The notes under the pieces were generated by a model that saw only the letters and a list, made by a program, of their open reading frames with translations, searched no databases and was not told the origin of the DNA. From positions 1 to 12,522 of the forward strand of contig JAWWBG010000063.1 of NCBI GenBank assembly GCA_033721095.1: a stretch of 12,522 bases of DNA. The letters run 5' to 3'. The position numbers were made by a program, and so were the translations under genes. Source of the DNA: JAWWBG01 sp033721095. Lineage in GTDB: Bacteria > Actinomycetota > Nitriliruptoria > Nitriliruptorales > Nitriliruptoraceae. Shown here one piece after another: positions 6,248 through 12,504 of this stretch. Each line of letters begins with the position of its first letter. The first letter of the stretch is position 1.

Positions 6248-7015
6248 ATGGCACTGACGGTCAGCGAGGTGGCACGCCTGGCGGGCGTGACCGTTCGCAC
6301 GTTGCACCACTACGACGAGATCGGGCGGGTCCGCCCGTCCGGACGGACGGACGCCGGTCATCGGCTCTACGACCGCGAGGCGATCGAACGACTCCAGGCA
6401 GTGCTGCTGTATCGCGAGCTCGGGCTGGCCCTGGCCGACATCCAGCGGCTGCTCAGCGATCCCGACTGGGACCGCGAGCAGGCCCTGCTCGAACATCGCG
6501 AACAGCTCGAGAAGCAGGCCGACCGACTCGGGCACCTCATCGCCGCCGTGGACGCCGAGCTGGACGCCCTCAGGAACGGAACAACCATGAACGAAACGGA
6601 CATGCTCGAGGTCTTCGGGCAGACCTACGTCGACCACCACGCGGACTGGGAGGCCGAGGCCGCCGAGCGCTGGGGCGACACGGACGCGTACGCGGAATCC
6701 CAGCGTCGCACGTCGCAGTACACCAAGGAGGACTGGCAGCGCATCGCCGAGGAAGGCTCCGCCATCGAACGCGACGCCGCTGCGCTCTTCCTCGACGGCG
6801 TCGAGCCGACCTCGGAGGCCGCCACCGAGGTCGCCGAACGGCACCGGCAGCACATCAGCGGCAGCTTCTACGACTGCACCCACGAGATCCACGTCGGCCT
6901 CGCCGACATGTACGTGGCCGACGAACGGTTTCGAGCCCACTACGACGAGCAGGCCGAGGGTTTGGCGGAATGGCTCCAGCTGGCGATCCTCGCCAACGCC
7001 GATCGGAATCGTTGA
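6248..7015 (+). CDS. MerR-family regulator with TipAS antibiotic-recognition domain
   Basis: A 255-aa cytoplasmic regulator. Residues 1-70 are a MerR helix-turn-helix and wing (LTVSEVARLAGVTVRTLHHYDEIGRVRPSGR, then HRLYDREAIERLQ). Residues about 75-110 form the dimerising coiled coil. Residues about 118-252 match the TipAS domain, PF07739: HHADWEAEAAERWGDT, AYAESQRRTSQYTKEDW, then FYDCTHEIHVGLADMYVADERF and GLAEWLQLAILANA. In Streptomyces TipAL this domain binds thiopeptides, which react with a cysteine; Cys210 in FYDCTHE is the likely equivalent. The length is close to TipAL (253 aa). A possible internal start at 6587 would release the C-terminal domain alone, as in tipA. Its promoter has a MerR-type operator. 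The RNA phosphodiesterase gene follows after 12 bp, probably cotranscribed. The natural ligand in this organism is unknown. Confidence 0.92.
   Translation: MALTVSEVARLAGVTVRTLHHYDEIGRVRPSGRTDAGHRLYDREAIERLQAVLLYRELGLALADIQRLLSDPDWDREQALLEHREQLEKQADRLGHLIAAVDAELDALRNGTTMNETDMLEVFGQTYVDHHADWEAEAAERWGDTDAYAESQRRTSQYTKEDWQRIAEEGSAIERDAAALFLDGVEPTSEAATEVAERHRQHISGSFYDCTHEIHVGLADMYVADERFRAHYDEQAEGLAEWLQLAILANADRNR
6572..6589 (+). promoter_or_regulatory. Possible internal ribosome-binding site and ATG for a stand-alone TipAS product
   Basis: AGGAACGGA at 6572-6580 precedes an in-frame ATG at 6587 (Met114), at the junction of the coiled coil and the ligand-binding domain. Initiation there would give a 142-aa protein. 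Streptomyces tipA is known to make a 144-aa TipAS from an internal start at a similar place. The site is visible; its use is inferred. Confidence 0.35.
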
Positions 7016-7027
7016 CCCGGAGCAGCC

Positions 7028-7552
7028 GTGCGCACGTTCGTCGCGATCACGCTTCCCGACGACGTGCGTACGGCGCTCACGGACGCGTTCGTCGACGCGC
7101 CCGGCGGACTTCGGTGGGCACGGCCGGAGCAGTGGCACCTGACCCTCGCGTTCCTCGGTGAGACCGACCGAGGTGCCGAGGACGTCGCTGCAGCCGTCGG
7201 CCAGCCCGAGGGCCCCCTCGAGCTCGCCCTGACGGGTCCTGGACGTTTCGGCGATCGCGTGTTGTGGCTGGGGATCGAGGACCGTCCCGCGGGCCAGCTG
7301 CACCGCGTGGCCCGACACGTCCGCGCTGGGCTGCGCGCCGCCGGCCTGCCGTTCGACGACAAGTCGTTCCGGCCACACGTCACGGTGGCCCGAGCCGCAC
7401 GCCGTGAGGTCACGCAACGAGACGTGGGGTGGACGCAGGCTCGTGCTCCCGCGATGGCCTGGACCGTCGATGCCCTCCACGTCCTGCACTCGCATCTTGG
7501 TGGCGGGCCCGCTCGGCACGAGGCCGTGGCAACCATCCCCTTCCGAACCTGA
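7028..7552 (+). CDS. thpR: RNA 2',3'-cyclic phosphodiesterase (2H superfamily, LigT/ThpR type)
   Basis: A 174-aa protein with the two HxT motifs of the 2H phosphoesterases: WHLTLAFLG with His37 and Thr39, and FRPHVTVAR with His117 and Thr119. The N-terminal RTFVAITLPDDVR and the length are typical of ThpR, a cytoplasmic enzyme that hydrolyses 2',3'-cyclic phosphate RNA ends to 2'-phosphates. The physiological role in bacteria is uncertain. The start is a GTG with a GGAG site at about 7019-7022. It lies 12 bp after the TipAL-like gene with no promoter or terminator between, so the two are likely one operon; whether the regulator controls an RNA-repair function is open. Tandem hairpins follow the stop codon. 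Confidence 0.92.
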   Translation: MRTFVAITLPDDVRTALTDAFVDAPGGLRWARPEQWHLTLAFLGETDRGAEDVAAAVGQPEGPLELALTGPGRFGDRVLWLGIEDRPAGQLHRVARHVRAGLRAAGLPFDDKSFRPHVTVARAARREVTQRDVGWTQARAPAMAWTVDALHVLHSHLGGGPARHEAVATIPFRT

Positions 7553-7589
7553 GGAGGCCGGAGGCCTCCTCCCTCCCCCGACCGGGAGG
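7551..7589 (+). terminator. Tandem GC-rich hairpins, probable terminator without U-tract
   Basis: A perfect 9-bp stem, GAGGAGGCC-GGA-GGCCTCCTC (7551-7571), starts within the phosphodiesterase stop codon. It is followed at once by a 6-bp stem, CCTCCC-CCGACC-GGGAGG (7572-7589). No T-run follows. High-GC actinobacteria often terminate at such hairpins without a U-tract, and a new -10 element starts three bases later, so termination is the simplest reading. Confidence 0.5.
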
Positions 7590-7591
7590 AT

Positions 7592-7597
7592 TAGGGT
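7592..7597 (+). promoter_or_regulatory. Predicted -10 element (TAGGGT) of the membrane gene pair
   Basis: TAGGGT lies 23 bp upstream of the ATG at 7621, immediately after the tandem hairpins. The leader, about 16 nt, contains a strong GGGAGGG ribosome-binding site (7609-7615). No -35 box is evident; that position falls in the hairpins. Confidence 0.45.
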
Positions 7598-7620
7598 CGA
7601 GCGGAGGTGGGAGGGTGGAC

Positions 7621-7788
7621 ATGCCGAACAAGACGCTGTGGGACCACGTCGCGACGATCAGCAACGGTCTGCTGGTGCTCCTCGCCCTGGTCATGCTGAC
7701 GTGGGCGGCGTGCTCCGACGGGGAGCCCACGCACGAGCCCTTCGAGCCCTCGACGCTCGGCGCGTTGCCGGCCGAGGTCGGCGCATGA
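7621..7788 (+). CDS. Small single-pass membrane protein, 55 aa
   Basis: A 55-aa protein with a short N-terminal segment (MPNKTLWDHVATISN), one hydrophobic helix at about 16-30 (GLLVLLALVMLTWAA) and an acidic tail starting CSDGEPTHEPFEP. The AAC at the helix end resembles a lipobox, so a lipoprotein is possible, but the N-terminus is not basic enough to be convincing. The start is supported by a GGGAGGG site five bases upstream and a TAGGGT -10. Its stop overlaps the start of the next gene (ATGA), so the two are probably translationally coupled and act together. I do not recognise a family. Confidence 0.65.
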   Translation: MPNKTLWDHVATISNGLLVLLALVMLTWAACSDGEPTHEPFEPSTLGALPAEVGA

Positions 7789-9047
7789 CCGAGGACGACA
7801 GACCGCCGCTCGGCGGCTTCTCCGTCACGATCCCGACGACGCTGACCAACCCGATCGCGCTGCTGCGCCTGTTCGTCCTCGTCGTCCTCGCACTGGGGAT
7901 CCTGACGGCGATCCCCGGTTTCGACGCCGGCGACTCGTACACGCGGCCGATCCTCCGCAGCGCGTTCGTCACCACCTTCCTGCTGTCGGTGCTGGTCCTG
8001 ACGTTGCTCCTGCTGAACCGGCCCGCGGCGGAGCAACGCGGCGACCAACCCGACCTCGTCGACTCGGTCATCGCTGGCATCCGGCCCCAGCTGCCCCTGC
8101 TGCCCCTGATCGTCTTTGGCCTCGGCGTCCTGGACGCCCTCATCGGCTTCCCCCGATCCGACCTCGACCGCGTCCTGGTGCGCGGGCTGTCCGGCCTGTC
8201 GTGGGACCTCGCCGTGGCGCTGGCGGCGAGCGCGCTGGTCGCGGCACTGACGGCAATCGTCCTGCACCGCCAGGGCACCGGCACCGGCGACACCGTCCTG
8301 CAACCACCGAATCCGGCAGCTGCCGCAGCGCTGCTGCGCGACGGAGCCGTGGTCGTCGCCGTCCTCACCGTCGCGGCGGCCGGCCTGGCCATCCTCGACG
8401 AGCTCGACGACATCACCGACAACGTTCGCGGTTTTGCCGACACGTTCGAGAATGCCCTCTGGTTCCTCATGGCGCTGGTCGCGACCGAGGTGGTCCTGCT
8501 CGGACTCGCGTGGGCAATCGAGCAGCGGTACGGCATCGAGGACGCCGCCGAGCTCCCGCGGCTCGCGCGGCGCGTCCCCAGGTCGCGGGCCGGCTTCTGG
8601 GACGGGGCGGCACTGACTCGGCAGGCGCCCAAGGCCTTCGGCACCTTCGCGCTCCTCTACATCGTGTCCAACTTCCTGGCCTGGTCCAACATCGGGGTCC
8701 AGGGACCGCCTGCCTTCGACGGGACCCGGCAGCTGGCGGTGCTCTTGTCGGACACCCTGTGGGTGTCGGTGTTCGGCAGCGTCCTCATCACGGTCACTGC
8801 TGGGATCGTGATGCAGGTCGGCGGCCAGGACAACGTCTCGTTCATCTCGACCCAGGGTCTGTACCTGGTTGGCGCGGCCGCCTCGCTCGCGGCCATCGGC
8901 GACTTCATCCACCAGGGCAGCAGCATGGGGCTCCACGACGCCCTCGTCGGGACCCTGGCCTTCCGTTGGGGAATCGGCGCCTGCGCGCTGTCCGGCCTGG
9001 TCTCGCTGCGGGCCCTCTACTGGGATCGCACGGTCCCGATCGAGTGA
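7785..9047 (+). CDS. Uncharacterised polytopic membrane protein, about 10 helices
   Basis: A 420-aa integral membrane protein I do not recognise. Hydrophobic segments lie at roughly 25-45, 60-78, 103-120, 134-155, 183-203, 222-245, 285-301, 322-345, 357-375 and 388-405. Longer charged stretches lie around 79-98 and 247-280; the latter (EQRYGIEDAAELPRLARRVPRSR) is probably cytoplasmic by the positive-inside rule. The segment between helices 5 and 6 is acidic (LDELDDITDNV). No transporter, ATPase or enzyme motif is visible. The start overlaps the stop of the 55-aa membrane gene as ATGA, pointing to coupled expression and perhaps a complex. The gene ends 71 bp before the EtfD start, and EtfD has its own -10. 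An in-frame extension upstream would run through the small gene and is rejected. Confidence 0.85.
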   Translation: MTEDDRPPLGGFSVTIPTTLTNPIALLRLFVLVVLALGILTAIPGFDAGDSYTRPILRSAFVTTFLLSVLVLTLLLLNRPAAEQRGDQPDLVDSVIAGIRPQLPLLPLIVFGLGVLDALIGFPRSDLDRVLVRGLSGLSWDLAVALAASALVAALTAIVLHRQGTGTGDTVLQPPNPAAAAALLRDGAVVVAVLTVAAAGLAILDELDDITDNVRGFADTFENALWFLMALVATEVVLLGLAWAIEQRYGIEDAAELPRLARRVPRSRAGFWDGAALTRQAPKAFGTFALLYIVSNFLAWSNIGVQGPPAFDGTRQLAVLLSDTLWVSVFGSVLITVTAGIVMQVGGQDNVSFISTQGLYLVGAAASLAAIGDFIHQGSSMGLHDALVGTLAFRWGIGACALSGLVSLRALYWDRTVPIE

Positions 9048-9076
9048 GGCACGGCGGGCCGTCCGCCGCCGTCTCC

Positions 9077-9082
9077 TAGACT
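9077..9082 (+). promoter_or_regulatory. Predicted -10 element (TAGACT) of etfD
   Basis: TAGACT lies 36 bp upstream of the GTG at 9119, in the gap after the membrane protein. The predicted leader is about 30 nt and includes an AAAGG ribosome-binding site (9108-9112). No -35 box is recognised. Confidence 0.45.
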
Positions 9083-9118
9083 CCGGGCCGCTGTCACCTG
9101 CCCGCCGAAAGGTGCCTC

Positions 9119-11341
9119 GTGGAGCAGGACACGGTCCTCGCCCTCGTCCGCTGGGGCGGCGTCATCGGGATCATCGCGGTCTTCGGGACGCTCGCCGCCC
9201 AGCGCACCCTGTTCCTGGTCGGGCTTGTCCGTGCAGCCCGTCCCGAGCCCGAACTCACCACGCGCGAGGCCATCTTCGGCAACCTCAAGTACCTGGTGAC
9301 CAAGGTGCTCGCCCAGCGCAAGCTGCTGCGCTGGTCGCTGCCGGGGCTCCTGCACGCCTTCGTGTTCTGGTCGTTCCTCATCACCCAGACGACGTTGCTG
9401 GAGGCCGCCGGGGAGCTGTTCGACGCCACGTTCGAGCTGCCGCTGCTCAACAGCTTCGAGGTCTCGGGTGTCACCGCCTATGACCTCCTCGGCTTCCTCC
9501 AGGACCTGCTCGGGGCGCTGGCCATCGTCGGCATCGTCGGATTCGCCGCCATGCGCCTCGCGCAGGACCCTCGCAACAAGGGGCGGGAGAGTCGCTTCGC
9601 GGGCAGCAACCTCAACCAGGGCTGGTGGGTGCTGATGGGCGAGTTCCTCGTCATCTGGACCCTGTTCGTCGCCCACGGGGTCCGGTTCGCCCTCGACCAC
9701 GCGCCCACCGACGCCGCGTTCATCTCCAGCTGGTTCGGTGAGCAGCTCGCAGGCATCAGCCACGGCAACCTCGAGATCATCAACAGCGTGATGCTGGTCA
9801 TCCACCTGGGGATCGTGGCCTGGTTCCTGGTCTTCACGCTCAACTCCAAGCACCTGCACGTGGCCTCGATCGCGTTCCAGGAGGTCTTCAGCCGCCAGCC
9901 CAAGCGCCTCGGGAAGCTCAAGACCGACATCATCGACATGGAGAACATGGACGAGGACACCGTCCTCGGCGTGGGGTCCATCACCGACTTCGGGTTCTCG
10001 ACCTTCCTCGACCTGTACAGCTGCACGGAGTGCGGCCGCTGCCAGTCGCAGTGCCCCGCCTGGAACACCGGCAAGCCGCTGAGCCCGAAGATGCTCGTGA
10101 TGGACCTGCGCGACCACCTGTTCGCCGCCGGCCCGGCGATCCTGGGCAAGGTCGACGCCGACGAGAACCCGGAGAAGGACAAGGTGCTGGTCGGCACCGC
10201 GCCCGGCCAGGAGAACGCCGTCATCGACTACGACGTGTTGTGGTCGTGCGTGGCCTGCGGCGCCTGCGTCGAGGAGTGCCCGGTCGACATCGGGCACGTC
10301 GACATGATCATGGACATGCGCCGCTACCAGACGATGATGGAGAGCTCGTTCCCGCAGGAGGCGGGCGTCATGCTCCGCAACGTGGAGAACGCCGGCGACC
10401 CGTGGGGTGTCGGGGCGCACAAGCGTGAGGAGTGGACCACCAAGCTCGACTTCGAGATCCCGCGCGCGATGCCCGGCACCGAGCTCGACCCCGAGGTCGA
10501 GTACCTGTTGTGGGTCGGCTGTGCGGGCTCGGTCGACGACCGCTCCAAGCGCATCACGGTTGACATCGCCAACCTGCTCAATGACGCCGGCGTGACCTTT
10601 GCGATCCTCGGCAACAACGAGGCCTGCACCGGCGACCCGGCCCGCCGCATCGGGATGGAGTACCTGTTCCAGATGCTCGCGCAGACCAACGTCGAGACCC
10701 TCAAGTCCGTCGGTGCGGACAAGCGCACGATCATCACCCGCTGTGCCCACTGCTTCAACGCGATCAAGAACGAGTATCCCGATTTCGACGGCCACTTCGA
10801 CGTCGTCCACCACTCCGAGTTGCTCGCGAAGCTGATCGACGACGGTCGACTGATCGGGACCAAGCAGCTCGACCTCAAGGTCACCTACCACGACCCGTGC
10901 TATCTCGGCCGCCACAACGAGGTGTACGCCGACCCCCGCAAGGTCATCGACGCGGTCCCCGGCACCGAAGGCGTCGAGATGGGCCGGTGCCGTTCCAACT
11001 CCTTCTGCTGCGGCGCCGGTGGGGCGCGCATGTACATGGAGGAGGACATCGGCAAGCGGATCAACATCGAGCGCATCGACGAGGCCGTCGAGACGGGTGC
11101 CGACGTCGTTGCGACCGGCTGTCCGTTCTGCATCACGATGCTGTCCGACGGCGTCGCGCAAAAGGTCCAGGAAGGTGTCGTGGAGGACGGCGCCGTGGAG
11201 ATCCTCGACATCGCTGAGCTGCTCGCCCGCGGCCGCAATGGCGGGTCCGGCGCCAACCACGATCAGGCGGACGCACCCGACGACGCCGAGGCCGCACCGG
11301 ACGATGCCGAGCCGGTCACGGTCGGGGCCGAGGACGGCTGA
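9119..11341 (+). CDS. etfD: Membrane-bound Fe-S/cytochrome b oxidoreductase, EtfD-type (ETF:menaquinone oxidoreductase)
   Basis: A 740-aa three-part redox protein. Residues about 5-250 hold five membrane helices of the NarI/cytochrome b type; His79, His186, His229, His245 and His247 are heme-ligand candidates. Residues about 300-390 carry two [4Fe-4S] ferredoxin motifs: Cys302, 305, 308, 312 and Cys377, 380, 383, 387. The C-terminal half has two cysteine-rich CCG modules like HdrB/GlpC: Cys468, Cys503, Cys542, Cys545, and Cys594, Cys630-Cys631, Cys668, Cys671. This matches mycobacterial Rv0338c (EtfD) and related EMO proteins, which take electrons from electron-transfer flavoprotein, reduced by acyl-CoA dehydrogenases, and pass them to menaquinone. 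Fatty-acid oxidation is thus the probable context. The tail after about 705 is acidic and low-complexity. The start is a GTG with an AAAGG site. No etfAB genes are in the window, so the exact partner is inferred. Confidence 0.88.
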   Translation: MEQDTVLALVRWGGVIGIIAVFGTLAAQRTLFLVGLVRAARPEPELTTREAIFGNLKYLVTKVLAQRKLLRWSLPGLLHAFVFWSFLITQTTLLEAAGELFDATFELPLLNSFEVSGVTAYDLLGFLQDLLGALAIVGIVGFAAMRLAQDPRNKGRESRFAGSNLNQGWWVLMGEFLVIWTLFVAHGVRFALDHAPTDAAFISSWFGEQLAGISHGNLEIINSVMLVIHLGIVAWFLVFTLNSKHLHVASIAFQEVFSRQPKRLGKLKTDIIDMENMDEDTVLGVGSITDFGFSTFLDLYSCTECGRCQSQCPAWNTGKPLSPKMLVMDLRDHLFAAGPAILGKVDADENPEKDKVLVGTAPGQENAVIDYDVLWSCVACGACVEECPVDIGHVDMIMDMRRYQTMMESSFPQEAGVMLRNVENAGDPWGVGAHKREEWTTKLDFEIPRAMPGTELDPEVEYLLWVGCAGSVDDRSKRITVDIANLLNDAGVTFAILGNNEACTGDPARRIGMEYLFQMLAQTNVETLKSVGADKRTIITRCAHCFNAIKNEYPDFDGHFDVVHHSELLAKLIDDGRLIGTKQLDLKVTYHDPCYLGRHNEVYADPRKVIDAVPGTEGVEMGRCRSNSFCCGAGGARMYMEEDIGKRINIERIDEAVETGADVVATGCPFCITMLSDGVAQKVQEGVVEDGAVEILDIAELLARGRNGGSGANHDQADAPDDAEAAPDDAEPVTVGAEDG

Positions 11342-11398
11342 CCCTCAGGCGGCCACCGTCGGCGCCGTCGCCAACATCGCCAGTTCACGCCAACGTCC

Positions 11399-11404
11399 TA
11401 GCGT
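11399..11404 (+). promoter_or_regulatory. Predicted -10 element (TAGCGT) of the carbonic-anhydrase-like gene
   Basis: TAGCGT lies 30 bp upstream of the ATG at 11435; an AGGAG ribosome-binding site follows in the leader. It is identical to the elements before the helicase, secreted protein and DUF192 genes. The rest of the 93-bp gap after etfD shows no convincing terminator. Confidence 0.45.
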
Positions 11405-11434
11405 TCGGCCTCCCGACCCGCAGGAGACGCCGCC

Positions 11435-11974
11435 ATGTCGCAACTCGACCAGCTGCTGGATGCCGCGAGCCGTTTCGCGGCCAGCTTCGAGGAGACCGTG
11501 GACGTCGCGTCGTTGTCGATCAGTCCCAGGCGCGGCATCGTGATGATCACGTGCGTGGACCCACGGGTGGATCCGACGCACATGTTCGGCCTCGAGGTGG
11601 GTGACGCCATCGTCGCGCGGACACCGGGCGGGCGCGTTTCCACCGAGCTCCTCGATGACCTGCACACCGCCGGTGCCGTCGGCGCTCGCAAGCCCGACAT
11701 CAAGCGGACCGTCACCGACCTGTTGGTGATCCACCACACGGCCTGCGGCTTCACGGCCATCGCCGACGACGACCTGCGTGCCGAGATCTGCGCCGAGATC
11801 GGCGGCGACCCCGGGCGCATGGCTGGCCTGGCCATCGGATCGTTCGAGGAGTCGTTGGCGACCGACGTCGACCTCGTGCGTGCCGACGAGCGGTACCCGG
11901 ACACGTTGACGGTGACCGGGTGGCTCTACGACGTCGCGACCGGCGGGTTGGAGATGGTGGTCGGGCCGAGCTGA
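11435..11974 (+). CDS. Divergent beta-carbonic anhydrase-like protein
   Basis: A 179-aa cytoplasmic protein. It has the zinc-site pattern of beta-carbonic anhydrases: TCVDPRVDP with Cys40 and the Asp42/Arg44 dyad, and HHTACGF with His101 and Cys104. The C-terminal GWLYDVATGGLEMV matches the end of small mycobacterial-type enzymes such as Rv1284. Three zinc ligands and the catalytic dyad are therefore present, and reversible CO2 hydration is the expected activity. Two usually conserved spots differ: the HTDCG segment reads HTACG, and the RNAGG segment reads RTPGG, so activity or substrate may be changed. The ATG has an AGGAG site about nine bases upstream and a TAGCGT -10. It converges with the BldD gene with only four bases between the stop codons. 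Confidence 0.85.
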   Translation: MSQLDQLLDAASRFAASFEETVDVASLSISPRRGIVMITCVDPRVDPTHMFGLEVGDAIVARTPGGRVSTELLDDLHTAGAVGARKPDIKRTVTDLLVIHHTACGFTAIADDDLRAEICAEIGGDPGRMAGLAIGSFEESLATDVDLVRADERYPDTLTVTGWLYDVATGGLEMVVGPS

Positions 11975-11978
11975 CCCG

Positions 11979-12464
11979 TCAGTCGTCACCGAGCAGCAGG
12001 TCTCGTTCACGCAGCTCGTCGATGAGGTCACCCAGTGACAGGTCCGCGAGGTGCGCCAGGGCCTCGAGGTCGTCGGTCCGCAGCGACAGGACCCGGCCGT
12101 TGTAGTCACCGCGCCGTGTCTGGATCCCCTGGACCATCCGACGCAGCATGGTCGAGATGTCGTCGTCGCCCTCGTCGGGGCTGCCGTCACCCAGGTGCTC
12201 GAGATTGACGATGAGCCCGGTGGACGCGACGGTGGCACGGCTGCCGCCCTGCGCCGGGAGGATGCCCGCCAACGGAACGCCGTAGAACTCGGCGAGCCGG
12301 GCGAGCTTGGCCACGGACACGGACCGGTCGCCGCGCTCGTAGGAGCCGACGACGACGGCCTTCCACTCGCCGCCGGATGACTCCTCCACCTGCTGGAGGG
12401 TCAGCCCCTTCTGGCGGCGGACGTCGCGCAGCCGCTGACCCAACTCCGCCTGGTAGCCGGCCAC
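11979..12464 (-). CDS. bldD: BldD-like cyclic-di-GMP-responsive transcriptional regulator
   Basis: A 161-aa DNA-binding protein. Residues about 7-70 are an XRE-type helix-turn-helix (QRLRDVRRQKGLTLQQVEES, WKAVVVGSYERGDRSVSV, LAEFYGVPLAGILP) very close to Streptomyces BldD. A variable acidic linker covers about 80-105. The C-terminal domain has GIQTRRGDYNGRVLSLRTDD. This preserves the BldD cyclic-di-GMP signature RGD-X8-RxxD: Arg118-Gly-Asp120, eight residues, then Arg129-Thr-Asp-Asp132. In Streptomyces, cyclic-di-GMP binding makes BldD dimerise on DNA and repress developmental genes and its own promoter. The start is a GTG with a GGAGAGGG site four bases upstream. A perfect dyad overlaps its predicted transcription start. 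It is convergent with the carbonic-anhydrase-like gene. I am confident of the family; the regulon here is unknown. Confidence 0.93.
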   Translation of the reverse strand: MAGYQAELGQRLRDVRRQKGLTLQQVEESSGGEWKAVVVGSYERGDRSVSVAKLARLAEFYGVPLAGILPAQGGSRATVASTGLIVNLEHLGDGSPDEGDDDISTMLRRMVQGIQTRRGDYNGRVLSLRTDDLEALAHLADLSLGDLIDELRERDLLLGDD

Positions 12465-12481
12465 TCGACCCTCTCCTGCCC

Positions 12482-12498
12482 CGGTTGTTTGACAACCG
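12482..12498. promoter_or_regulatory. Perfect dyad at the bldD-like promoter, candidate operator
   Basis: CGGTTGT-TTG-ACAACCG is a perfect 7-bp inverted repeat with a 3-bp centre. It covers roughly +1 to +17 of the predicted transcript of the bldD-like gene, upstream of its ribosome-binding site. Streptomyces BldD represses its own gene, so an autoregulatory operator is plausible. The dyad does not match the published BldD consensus; TTAC and GTCA half-sites overlap it but are eight bases apart, not five. Confidence 0.45.
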
Positions 12499-12504
12499 AG
12501 AGTA

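Noticed and set aside
5831..7519. 562-codon minus-strand frame spanning three plus-strand genes
   Set aside because: It crosses the boundaries of the secreted protein, TipAL-like and phosphodiesterase genes and has biased low-complexity composition.
7410..8936. 508-codon minus-strand frame opposite the polytopic membrane protein
   Set aside because: The composition is charged and repetitive (Gln, Asp, Glu, Arg), the mirror of a hydrophobic sense protein. The ATGA-coupled plus-strand pair explains the region better.
9017..11260. 747-codon open frame on the minus strand opposite etfD
   Set aside because: The translation is low-complexity (Val, Asp, Glu, Arg, His, Leu) as expected from antisense to GC3-biased coding DNA, and the plus strand has unmistakable Fe-S cysteine motifs.
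12489..12504. TTAC...GTCA as a canonical BldD box
   Set aside because: The half-sites resemble TnAC and GTnA, but the spacing is eight bases and not five, and the central consensus bases do not match.
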